A stretch of 64,000 bases of DNA from Branchiostoma floridae. Lineage: Eukaryota; Chordata; Leptocardii; Amphioxiformes; Branchiostomatidae. The stretch lies in NCBI RefSeq assembly GCF_000003815.2, contig NC_049990.1, positions 21,998,798 through 22,062,797 of the forward strand, read 5' to 3'. Made by a program: the position numbers and the translations under genes. The notes under the pieces were generated by a model, which was not told where the DNA came from, did no database searches, and saw nothing but the letters and a program-made list of their open reading frames with translations. This document shows, piece after piece, positions 11,230-20,759 of the stretch (position 1 is its first letter; each line of letters starts with the position of its first letter).

Positions 11230-13113
11230 CTATAATTCGTCTTTTGCGGTAGTAGTCCCTTCTGGTCGGACTAGTCTACCCATGAATAAGATAGAGTTCG
11301 TTTCGTTGTCTTTGATAAAGAACAGAAAGGGATGGTCAGCAGCGAACTCATGTGCAGGCCCACCCAGAACAATTATACCAGCTGTCGCTGCCGCGGCTTC
11401 TGTGCCCTTCTCATTGACCTCCACAAACGCCTTGTGAACGAGGGCGTCCACGTGAAGATCACGTGATCCTGTCATGCCTGACAAGTCCGCATCCGTGCCG
11501 AACAGGTCGGGCATCCCCATTTCTGACAACTTCTCACTCAGCCTGAAATCTTGTTCAAGTTTAAACTTCGGCATGAGGATGCCGATATCTTCTTGAACCA
11601 TAGACTTCTGCCACTTTCGAAGCACCTCCGGTGGTGTTCAGTCCGCCTATTTCGTCTGGTAAGACTACCACCATACTTAAGTGCTTTCCCTTGTAAGGCA
11701 TCTCTAAGGTACAATTGGGTAGATGTACTGCAGTTCAGGTCGTCATCACGGCCAAGTTTAAAGATCCCGTCTTGATACATCATGGGTACCTGTACCTCTT
11801 CCTCAGGGCTGACGTGGAAAGGGCGAAGCATCGTATCTGAGGAGTAGAATTGACTCTCCCACTTTCCCTTGAAGTAGATGGCGTTGACTAGGACAAGCAG
11901 GGTTTCCGGCGAAACAGAACCTGAAGAAGAAACAGCTATCATCAGGATAGGCCTTATATCAAAACTATTCAAAACACTGTTTTAAATGTAATCTCGTCAT
12001 TGTGTGCTTGCAGATATGAGAAATTGAGCCATTATTTTTACACGGGCTCAGTCTATGCTATGTAGAAATACTTGAATAATTGGTTTGCACATACAACACC
12101 ACGCCCTGCAAGATGGAGCACATTGGGTCTATATTGTACAGCATAAAGTGCAATAGAAGTTCCACATACCTGGCGCCATGATATCTTGTATTTTGTTATC
12201 TGTCTGTTCCTCCACCCAGCTGTTGATAGTTTGCCGTGCTCCCTCTGTGTCTCCATGGAAGTCCACAGGAGCTAGGTCCGCGCCGTAATGCCTGGATGTC
12301 TCATCAAGGAACTTCTGTACAAACGTAAAGGAGTTCTGACCGAAGAGTCTATTAGCAGTCTTGAGTATGTAGGGTCTGTCGGAGTGGTGTAGTTGTGCCA
12401 AGAGATCGCGGAAACGATCATGGAAGTCCGTTTGGTTTGACTTGTTGAATCGTAGCACTTGTCTGATCTAAAAAAAAAAGTTTGGAATTGGTCACACTTT
12501 AAAGCAGGTACCTCACTGGACCGTTGGTAACGTCGCTGCGTCCTATATTGGATATGTGTATCTGTTACCCTTGACGTTTTTTTCATGCAAAACGTACAGG
12601 CATGACCAAAAAGACAACAAACACACACAAAGCAGTGAAAAGATTTGTTTTTTATCTATGAAGTGTCGGTGCATAATCCGACCAGAATACACTACCCCAT
12701 TCACGCTGTCGCTGACAGAGATATACGGTATTGTCCCTTTTGCTCACGTGTTGTGCTGTATTATTCCTTTCTGTATATATATTAGCTCACGTGTTGTGCT
12801 GTATAATTCATTAAACTCACCTGTTGTACTGTATCGTTCCTTTAGCTCACCTATGTTTCTGCATATTGTTCCTTTAGCTCACCTGTTGTGCTGTATCGTT
12901 CCTTGCCCCCAGGTAAGTCATGGCCAGACAGGTGGAGATACTGAAGGGTGAGAAGAAGATGTTCTCGGGATGATCCTTGTGGAGCGCCTTGTACAGCTCC
13001 AGGGCAAACTCGCTGTTGACGTCAGCCAATGACGTAGGCTCTTGTGGGAAGGGGTTCTCCGCGGTTGCTATAGCAACGAGGAGTCCAAGCAACCAATAGT
13101 GTGGACACAGCAT
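11230..13113 (-). pseudogene. Serpin A, KDEL-terminated secretory-pathway serpin with two frame breaks
   Basis: Exon 1 (12883-13113) encodes 77 residues with signal peptide MLCPHYWLLGLLVAIATA. Exon 2 (12170-12467) and exon 3 (11230-11920) follow with the same phases as serpin B. Exon 3 starts as a normal serpin core (LVLVNAIYFKGKW). After DLNC it has about 28 nt where serpin B has 12, so MPYKGKHLSMVVVLP is read in a second frame. Near 11630 about 17 nt are missing, so LRKWQKSM to the end is read in a third frame. The C-terminal part keeps the hinge EAAAATA and ends in KDEL, the ER retrieval signal. The reactive loop reads AGIIVLGGPAHEF instead of the basic loop of serpin B. Either this is a recently broken gene or the assembly has two indels. 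Splice sites, start and stop are intact. Confidence 0.75.
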
Positions 13114-14433
13114 GTTTGATTCTGTGGGATCATTTAAAACGAACATTTCAACTTGTTTAATAACGTTTTGTAACGGAATATGTCATGAAATTAGAAATAA
13201 ATATTCATATTTCCGGACCTCGCTGTGACGACTTCAATATGGAAAAAATGTCAACAATGTAGTACTATTATCATTCATCGTAACATCCTGGTTGCGATTG
13301 AGAACAACGCTAGCATCTTCAAAATGTTAATCAAAAGTACTCACCTTGTCACAACTGTTTTCCCTCCCAACTCACCGGACTATTTTGGCTGGTATACCGG
13401 TAATGCAGACTATAACAGTTAATGGTGTCCTCAGTGTAATACAATGAATATGAGAAAGATCACAGCATTTATAGTGGCGAGCTGTTTGTTTTATAGGTAT
13501 ACGTGTCGAAAAGACATGCCAGTTTGGTTTTGAAGTACACGTGGCAGAATTTTTACATCAGCATCAAAGATCACGATGTTGTTTTTAGCTGACCACGTGT
13601 CGTTTCGCTGGGCACAGGTAAAATGTGGTGGGTGTAGTAATACGTGTTGAAACGACACTGGTCATTACGTATCTAAGTACACGTGGCGGTCATAATGTGC
13701 GTGTGTACTGCAGATCAATCTCTTTTCGCCAGATGTCGCTTTTGTAAGAAGAGCTGTTCTCGCTGGCCTTGTTTTGGCACCTCACCTTCATCGTAAGTTT
13801 TAAAGCGAGACATACAATTAACATAAACATAAACCTACATGGTTACTTTATATAGTTTGCATCTTAGAGCCATACATATAGCTTCCATATCAGGCCCTCA
13901 AGCCTCGTGGCTTTAAAATGTACATGATAAACACATCGTGTGAGACAACAAACGATCAACCTTTGCACCTTTGGAGATTTTTTTGGCACAGTTCCAAGCA
14001 AAGAGAATGAATGTGGTACAGTCCCAATCCGTGTACGTTTTATATGTAACATTATAACAAAGGGACGGTTACAGACAAATGCGCCAAAATCACACCACTC
14101 AGAAAAATCTTTACAATACAGATTCGATGTAACGTTACATACGTAAATGCAAATTAATGAAACAATGTGAATGGTGCGATGAACATGTGGAATGCTATTC
14201 TACGAGGATAATCGGCTTATCGTTGTTTATATAACCCACAAAGCTGGTTATCTATTCTCAGAATGGCCTCATTCAAACAACAGGTGCTGTGATTGGAGGA
14301 ACATACGTAGTGTACAGCGAATTACCAATCAGCACTCCGCTTGTAAATGTACTCTACAGGTTGATTCCATTTAGCTTCCATCACTTGTACGGGCGTTCAT
14401 CAAAGTTTGAAAAGTACCGAGCCGCTTGGCGAC
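13114..14433. promoter_or_regulatory. Divergent promoter region between serpin A and UGT-A
   Basis: The 1.3 kb separates two genes transcribed away from each other. The decamer TACACGTGGC occurs at 13536-13545 and 13678-13687, and CCACGTGT near 13594. The same decamer occurs twice upstream of serpin B, so it belongs to the serpin side. An octamer ATGCAAAT lies near 14146 on the UGT side. Sequence from about 14100 to 14390 matches the regions upstream of UGT-B (28670-29040) and the orphan block at 18780-19045, which marks it as the conserved UGT promoter. Confidence 0.55.
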
Positions 14434-17400
14434 ATGGGAAGCAAACTTCGGTGCACCGTCGTTCTGTTCCTTGTCCTGGGTCTTCTCACCAGCCATAGGA
14501 CCAGTGCGGAGAAGGTTCTGATGTTTCCTACACCAGGGTTTTACAGCCACTGGCTGGTACTGGCAGAAATCGGGCAGGCGTTGGTTGACAGGGGTCATAC
14601 CGTCACCGTCGTTCTTCCCCAGGACCTTGTGGACGCACGGCGGGCAGAAAGGTCTGGTTTTTGGTTTGAGACCTTTCAAGACCACGGAACCGGGGCAAGA
14701 ATCAAGGAGCTTATAGACTACAACGTGGCAATGGCTGGACAGGCGTCTACATCTATTTTCCATACCTTAGAGGCAGGCATCAATATGACCGGGACAATGA
14801 CAAGACACTGTGACTTACTTCTGAGGGACAGTACCCTGGTAGGTCGCCTGAGGGCGGCACAGTACAGTGTAGTTCTTACTGAACCCATCTTCCCCTGTGG
14901 CGCTCTCATGGCAGCTCATGTAGACGCCAAGCTGCCAAATGTCGCCGTCCTGCGATATGATGTTTATTTTCAGGACGTTAAAGCTACAGGTGTCCCCCAC
15001 CCCCTGTCCTACGTAACATCAGTGGAAACGGATCTCACTGATCAAATGACTTTTCTACAGAGATTTCAGAACGTTGGCTTTTACAGTCTTGTTCACGTGG
15101 CGGCGAGCGTGTACGACGGCGTGGCCCGGGAGTACCTCGGCGAGGGAGTGACTACACAGAGCGTCATGTCCCGTACGACGTTGTGGCTGTATCAAACCGA
15201 CCCCGTGCTGGATTTCCCCCGTCCCACCATGCCCAACATGGTCCATGTTGGCGGACTAAACGTCCGTGAGGCTGCGCCACTTCCCAAAGTGAGTTCGAAG
15301 AGCCTAACTTGTATCCAGTCTTGGCCCGATTACTTGGCTAATACTGTCAGAAAGCATGTACAATGTAAAAGCTAGCGCGGTATAGAGTCGAGTACCAGAT
15401 TAATGTATTTTGGTGTCATTGGTTTCAAAACACTTTAACTTGGCGTTTGTCACCGTGTAAATGCCATTTTTACTCTCTTTTAGCCGTTGAATAACACTTG
15501 CTTGTCGATCATGGACCGTAGACTAACTACATGTGGTTCATCCATACAGGACCTGGAAGCGTTCATGCAGTCTTCCGGACAGCACGGAGTGGTTATCGTC
15601 AGTTTCGGGACGATTGTGAAGACCATGGAATCGGAACAGATAGAAGTCTTCACTGCAGCCTTCGCCCGTCTCCGCCAGAAGGTGGTGTGGCGGTACACGG
15701 GAGAGAAGCCGGCCGGTCTGGGCAACAACACCAAGCTGATGGCCTGGCTGCCTCAGAACGACCTGTTAGGTACGGGACACATTCCAAATCGCTCTTAACG
15801 GGACACATTCCAAATCGCTTACTTGTTTGATAGTAACGTTACACGACTTCAAATTCATCATGAGGGATTCGCCAATAAAACAAGGAGTTGGCAAGAAATC
15901 AGAATGTTGGAATGTCAATTATACAACAATGATAATGATTATCGTTAATGGACATTCATACCCACGACCAACGAATGCTAATCTATACATTGATAACAGT
16001 CCAAAAGGTTTGTCTATGATGACACAGCCGCCATGTTGGTTGGTTAAACTTAAACCTATCAATTTGCACCTGTTCACATAGTATCATACATTCAAATGTA
16101 CCTTAAACTTGAAGATATAACCAATCAACATGGCGGACTCCTTACGTCAGAGTCACGTGGGTGGCAACAGCCTAAAACCCGGTTCTTTTAAGCGATATCC
16201 ATCATGGGAGAGTATTGGCCACCTATCGTGCATTGCGCTAGTTCTGTGTAGTTTTAAAGCCATACTTAAGAATGTCTATACTAAAAGTATTATTTGTGAA
16301 ATGAACAATTTGACACAGGCCACCCGAAGACCAGAGTCTTCATAACCCACGCGGGTTACAACGGCGTGTGCGAGACGCTGCACCATGGCGTACCGATGGT
16401 TTGTCTGCCGCAGTTTGGAGACCATCCCGGTAACACCGCTCAGGTGGTGGCCAGAGGGCTGGGGGTGAAGCTAGACATCAACAGGGTGACATCAGACGAG
16501 TTGTATCAAGCCATTCTCTATGTTCTCACCAACAACAGGTACTCTTAGTTTGCATGAAAGCTTATCTGCGTTCAGATACCATGTAGATTGTTGTAAGTGT
16601 TGGCGTACTCATCACCAAAACAGTGATGTAAGTGTGGAAATTGTTGTCCACCAGAGACAGTGTTGTTAACTGTTAGCTTGGAATGTGTTCAGAACCGTAT
16701 CAGGGGCAATGTTTTAGCGTGGAGAGTATTCAACACAATGGACATTGCTGTTAGTGTGGAAAGTGATCAGCACCAGGGACAGGGTTGTTAGCGTAGGGAT
16801 CAATCAGTATCAGGGGCAGTGCTGTTAGTATGGGAGTGTTCGGCACCAGAGACAGTGTCGTTAGTTTGGAATGTCTTTTGAACCGGAGAGTGTTTTAGCA
16901 TGGTGAGTATTCAGCACGATGAACATCACTGTTAGCGTGGAAGGTGATCAGCACCAAGGACAGTGTTGTTAGTATGTGAAGTGTTCAGAACTGGAGACAG
17001 TGCTGTTAGAGTAGGGATTATTCAGTACCAGGGACAGTGTTTTAGTGTGGGGATTGTCCAGAGCCAGGGATAGCGTTTTACTGGGGGATTGTTCAGTCCC
17101 AAGGACAGTGTTGCTAGTATGGGAAGTGTTCAGCACCAGAACAGTGGAGATTGTTCAACACCAAGGGCAGTGTTGTGAGTATAAGAAGTGTTCAGCACCA
17201 GGGACAGTGTTGTTAGTATAGGAAGTGTTCAGCACCAGGGACTGTGTTGTTAGTATGGGAGTGTTGAGCACCAAGGACAGTGTAGTTAGCGTAGGTATCA
17301 TTCAGCACCAGGGACAGTGTTTTAGTTTGGGAAGTGTTCAGCACCAGGGACAGTGCTGTTAGTGTGAAAGTATTCAGCACCCGGGACTGTGCTGTTAGTA

Positions 17401-17827
17401 GCCTGAGGAACAGTGCTCATAGTCGTTGTCACGGTTGTGTCGAACATGTTCAATGTTCGGTGTGCATGTTTTGATTACCACAGTCGGTCAAGTCGTTACG
17501 GCCAATTCCATGCCACCATCCACTAATGTTATACCTTTCCGCAGTTACCGTGATACTGCAGCCCACCTGTCCTGCCTGCACCGTGACCAGCCCCAGTCAC
17601 CCATGGAGCGGGCCGTCTGGTGGATAGAACACGTCATCAAACATGGCGGACTGCCCCATCTCCGCGCACGCGCCGTGGAGCTGCCGTGGTACCAGTACTA
17701 CTTGCTGGACGTGGCTGCGTTCCTTTTGGCTGTCTGTGCAGCTGTACTGGGAGCCGTGTGGTACAGCTGTTCGTTCATTTGTAGAAAGTGTTGTTGTAAA
17801 CGTGAAAACAAGATCAAATCACAGTAG
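14434..17827 (+). CDS. UDP-glycosyltransferase A (complete, four exons)
   Basis: UGTs transfer a sugar, usually glucuronate, from UDP-sugar to lipophilic substrates on the luminal side of the ER. Exons are 14434-15288, 15550-15769, 16319-16538 and 17545-17827. All have GT-AG borders and compatible phases, giving 525 residues, the normal family length. The first ATG fits the family (signal peptide about residues 1-25). His39 in YSHW matches the catalytic base. The donor-binding signature is split over exons 2-3 and includes FITHAGYNG and PQFGDHPGN. A C-terminal membrane helix (about YYLLDVAAFLLAVCAAVLG) is followed by KIKSQ, a KxKxx ER retrieval signal. The partner acidic residue expected in the xDxxxPC block is Glu150 here, whereas UGT-B has Asp149. 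The last intron is expanded by a minisatellite. The ATG at 14434 aligns with the UGT-B start. Confidence 0.93.
15957..16318 (+). other. UGT-A second intron segment that recurs as a relic
   Basis: From CATACCCACGACCAACG onward, this part of the intron between exons 2 and 3 is nearly identical to 28043-28417. Its distal part, from about 16140, also matches the equivalent UGT-B intron at 32285-32491. It is therefore ancestral UGT intron sequence and not an independent mobile element. I see no coding content. Confidence 0.6.
16640..17420 (+). repeat. Degenerate minisatellite in the last UGT-A intron
   Basis: A unit of about 37-40 bp with core CAGCACCAGGGACAGTG, followed by TTGTTAGT and GGGAAGTGTTC-like spacers, is repeated roughly twenty times with many substitutions. 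The same repeat family occupies the equivalent intron of UGT-B. The array therefore predates the gene duplication and has evolved separately in each copy. Confidence 0.8.
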
Positions 17828-18139
17828 ATTTAGAGTTTCATGATGAATACAAGATGAGGAGGAGGAAATAGAGAGAGAGATAGAGGCGAGGGAGAGAGAG
17901 AGAGAGACAAAGGTGACAAGGAAAGAAACTTATCGAAGGAACAAGCTAGTCAAGTGCTCCGCATGGGTCAGTTGTACTCCAGGCTGCCACAATGCACTGC
18001 GTTGATTAAAATTCCAGTGTCCTGTAAAAGATAATGAAAGTCTCAATAAACGACATCGCACAATTTCGTGTGCCTATGAAAATTTTATATATAGCCGACA
18101 GTCGTAATATTAACACCATTATATAGGTGTGTTACATGC
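17828..18139 (+). other. UGT-A 3' untranslated region and downstream flank
   Basis: The stretch begins with a purine-rich GAGA run (17868-17910). It then contains AAGTCTCAATAAACGACATCGC near 18035, which holds a good AATAAA polyadenylation signal. The same AGTCTCAATAAA block follows UGT-B (about 33611) and also occurs upstream of C1q-3 (about 46383). Confidence 0.6.
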
Positions 18140-18396
18140 TATGAATAGGACGTTTACTACGGGCTCGTATCCGTTAATTCTAACAAGGTCACAATACGTT
18201 TATTAAGAGGACTCCTCATACGGGCGTATTATTCATGATCATTTCTTTTGGACTATAGATTAACAGCTACACATACGAGTGTAAGAAATAGAAGATTGGT
18301 GTATGTGGTAATTAGTCTTCTCTGGCGACGCGCAAACACTACTTATTGAGTTCTTATGCAACGAATCTGTATAAATATGGGTAATCTGCACGCTAG
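18140..18396 (+). promoter_or_regulatory. Orphan relic of a C1q-gene promoter
   Basis: The segments GGGCTCGTATCCGTTAATT, ACACATACGAGTGTA and ATCTGTATAAATATG match, in order, the upstream region of C1q-1 (34250-34680). They also match that of C1q-3 (46510-46760). The TATA box TATAAATA is at 18370-18377. No C1q exon follows, and the sequence changes abruptly into UGT promoter sequence at about 18397. I read it as the remnant of a lost C1q gene. Confidence 0.55.
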
Positions 18397-19045
18397 GAAT
18401 AGAAGCAAACGTCTATTTACGGGGAGGGAGTTAAAAATCTTACCCCTTTTTATGTCTTTGTGTTCTCTTGAAATGTAGCCTTTATGTTTAATATCAGGTA
18501 CCAAAGCAGGCGTAAAAAACGTTCTGTGTAACGTTACATGATAAAGACCCGGTAACATACCAAACGGTCGCGATCGACCTTTACAACTTTGTGCACACGG
18601 TCCAAAGCTCATAATAGAAAACAACATGGATGTGATCGCGTGACACAGTTCCAACGCACATGCGTTTTATAATAACAGGGAACTTTGTACAAAAATCAAA
18701 TGTGGCGTATTTGTAACTCAAACTTGAAAACTGGTCTTGGTTTATTCCTTGGTTTATTCAACACCCCTGTTCAGATAGGCGGATAAAAAACAAACCAGTC
18801 AGAAAATGCTTATAGATTCGATGTAACTGCAAAAAAAGCCCCACACTTGTTTATGATCTGCTTGGAGATGAAATAATATGACTGCTGCAGTGGAACTGGT
18901 GAAATGCTATATGCCCGGAGGATAACCGTTGTTTACATAACCCGCTAACGCTGGTCATCTATTCTCATGATGACCTCATTCAAACAGCAGGGGTTTTATC
19001 AACTTCATGTGATTAACCGAAACGTACGCAGTGCATTGCCATTGT
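18397..19045 (+). promoter_or_regulatory. Orphan relic of a UGT promoter
   Basis: Homology to the UGT-B upstream region (28418-28980) is continuous. Examples are ACGGGGAGGGAGTTAAAAA, CAAAGCAGGCGTAAAAAACG, ACAACATGGATGTGA, CACACTTGTTTATGATCTGC and GTTGTTTACATAACC. Homology stops near 19045, before the region where the TATA box and start codon of UGT-B lie. No UGT exon follows within 9 kb. It is evidence for a third UGT copy. Confidence 0.65.
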
Positions 19046-19165
19046 GAACTAGGGGGTCCAAACTCACAGCACTTACTTTCTGTCCTAAGGGCTATCTACC
19101 TCTCAAAAATCACAGTAGTATATAGTCAGCACGCTGACTATTATTATTCAGGCGCAAGCAGGCGC

Positions 19166-19314
19166 AGGTCAAAGGTCATCGCCTGCCTAGTGGAGCAGGT
19201 CAGAGGTCAGATATTATTTAGTCAGGGCGGGTCAGAGGTCAGAAGTCACATATTATGTATTCAGGCGCAGGTCAGAGGTCAGATATAATGTATTCAGGCG
19301 CAGGTCAGAGGTCA
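19166..19314 (+). promoter_or_regulatory. Array of five DR1-type nuclear receptor elements
   Basis: Direct repeats of AGGTCA separated by one base occur at 19166-19178 (AGGTCAAAGGTCA), 19197-19209, 19229-19241 (GGGTCAGAGGTCA), 19269-19281 and 19302-19314. The surrounding unit of about 33 bp contains TATTCAGGCGC and ATATTATGTATT. DR1 is the established binding arrangement for RXR heterodimers, HNF4 and PPAR-like receptors. The elements lie 1.2 kb beyond the RRM2 copy stop and about 1.3 kb past UGT-A. Whether any receptor binds is inference. Confidence 0.6.
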
Positions 19315-19338
19315 GATATTATGTGCCCTTTTGATACA

Positions 19339-19353
19339 CCCCCCCCCCCCCCC
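19339..19353. repeat. Poly-C tract
   Basis: A run of 15 cytosines directly follows the DR1 array. Such tracts are prone to sequencing and replication slippage, so its exact length is unreliable. Confidence 0.7.
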
Positions 19354-19481
19354 TCGCCACAAATGAACCTCCCCCACCCAAATCGTGAATGACATGCCCT
19401 TATTTGGCCTGGTTCTAAGTCTCTACGTCACAAAGTAAAAAATAAACAAACATGACAATGACCGTCTGATTTTTCCTTTCT

Positions 19482-19487
19482 TTTATT
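19482..19487 (-). terminator. Polyadenylation signal of the RRM2 copy
   Basis: On the minus strand AATAAA lies only about 9 nt after the TGA stop (19496-19498). The context is AGAATAAAAGAAAGG. A signal this close implies a very short 3' untranslated region, unlike the long ones usual for cellular RRM2 messages. Confidence 0.5.
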
Positions 19488-19495
19488 CTGTACTT

Positions 19496-20533
19496 TCAAA
19501 AGTCAGCATCCAGCGTGAACTTCTGCTGTTCAGAGGAGGACATCACCCCCATCTTCTGATACTCTCCCACCTTCTTCTCAAAGAAGTTGGTCTTTCCCTC
19601 CAGAGAAATGTTCTCCATGAAGTCAAAGGGGTTCTCGCTGTTGTAAAGCTTACTGCACATGAGTTCTCCCAGCAGCCTATCTGCGACAAACTCGATGTAC
19701 TGTTTCATCAGGTCTTGATTCATCCCAATCAGCTTCACTGGAAGAGCTTCCGTCAGGAACTCTTGCTCAATCTTAACAGCATTGTCGATAATCTGGTGAA
19801 TGCGCTCTTGACTGGGCTTATTGATCAGATAGCTGACCATAAGACAGGCAAAGTCGGTGTGCAGACCCTCGTCTCTACTGATCAGCTCATTAGAGAAAGT
19901 CAGCCCTGGCATAAGTCCTCTTTTCCTCAACCAGAAAATTGCTGCGAAGGCCCCGGAGAAAAATATCCCTTCCACAGCAGCGAACGCAACAACACGATCC
20001 CCAAAAGTGCTTTTCTCGTCTCCGGTCCACTTTAGGGCCCAGTCAGCTTTCTTCTTTACACAAGGTATGGTCTCAATCGCACTGAACAGATGCTCTCTTT
20101 CATGCGGATCCTTCACGTAGGTGTCGATTAAGAGGCTGTACATTTCAGAATGGATGTTCTCAATGGCAATCTGGAAGCCATAGAAGCACCTCACCTCAGG
20201 CACCTGCACCTCTTTGGTGAATCTCTCTACCAGATTTTCATTCACGATTCCGTCACTAGCTGCAAAGAATGCCAGGACGTGTTTGATGAAGTGTTTTTCG
20301 TTGTCATTCAGACTCTCCCAATGCTCCAAGTCCTTAGAGAGATCAACTTCCTCCGTTGTCCAGAATGATGCTACGGCCTTCTTGTACATGCGCCAGATGT
20401 CGTGGTACTGGATGGGAAAAATGACGAAGCGTCTGGAGTTTTCACGCAGTAGGGGCTCACACTGCATCTCTCGGTCTACAGAGACCTTAAGTACGGACAG
20501 CTGGTTAGACTTCGGTGGCTGCGCTGGAAGCAT
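19496..20533 (-). CDS. RRM2: Ribonucleotide reductase small subunit (RRM2-like), single exon
   Basis: Class Ia ribonucleotide reductase R2 supplies the diiron-tyrosyl radical used to make deoxyribonucleotides. The 345-residue frame is uninterrupted and closely resembles animal RRM2 from the [15 protein letters not shown] block to the C-terminal FTLDADF, which docks on R1. Expected metal ligands are present: Asp94, Glu125, His128, Glu188, Glu222 and His225, with radical Tyr132. It lacks most of the cellular N-terminal extension. Cellular RRM2 genes are normally multi-exon, so one exon suggests a retrocopy or a gene carried by the neighbouring viral element. Just before the ATG, TTTTTTTGCTAACAG resembles a splice acceptor, so a short upstream exon is possible. 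The gene points away from the PolB gene across the tandem-repeat region. All key residues are intact, which argues for selection or recent origin. Confidence 0.93.
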   Translation of the reverse strand: MLPAQPPKSNQLSVLKVSVDREMQCEPLLRENSRRFVIFPIQYHDIWRMYKKAVASFWTTEEVDLSKDLEHWESLNDNEKHFIKHVLAFFAASDGIVNENLVERFTKEVQVPEVRCFYGFQIAIENIHSEMYSLLIDTYVKDPHEREHLFSAIETIPCVKKKADWALKWTGDEKSTFGDRVVAFAAVEGIFFSGAFAAIFWLRKRGLMPGLTFSNELISRDEGLHTDFACLMVSYLINKPSQERIHQIIDNAVKIEQEFLTEALPVKLIGMNQDLMKQYIEFVADRLLGELMCSKLYNSENPFDFMENISLEGKTNFFEKKVGEYQKMGVMSSSEQQKFTLDADF

Positions 20534-20540
20534 CTTGCGG

Positions 20541-20640
20541 CGGTTCTGTTAGCAAAAAAAGGAAGACCTTTTATCTTGTCTGTCACCATATATTTGTATA
20601 TTTACATTTGCATCAGACGAGTCGGTACTCTGATTGGTCC
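20541..20640 (-). promoter_or_regulatory. Putative RRM2-copy promoter
   Basis: Reading upstream on the minus strand are GATAAAAG (20568-20575), the octamer ATGCAAAT (20606-20613) and a CCAAT box (20633-20637). The order TATA-like, octamer, CCAAT is typical of an S-phase-type promoter. The presence of a promoter argues against a simple reverse-transcribed copy, unless it was acquired from the insertion site. Confidence 0.45.
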
Positions 20641-20759
20641 AGATATACAGAGTTTAGGGGGGATATGTAATTCCTTAGCTCAAGTCGGGGTGAAACAGAG
20701 GTCAGGCTGAACTTTTGACCCACCAAGGTAACTATGACAACCCGCCCTATTGTTCACCG

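Noticed and set aside
16640-17420. Regular repeat-spacer pattern suggestive of a CRISPR array
   Set aside because: The units are degenerate and head-to-tail without unique spacers, lie in a eukaryotic intron, and have a homologous counterpart in UGT-B. It is a minisatellite.
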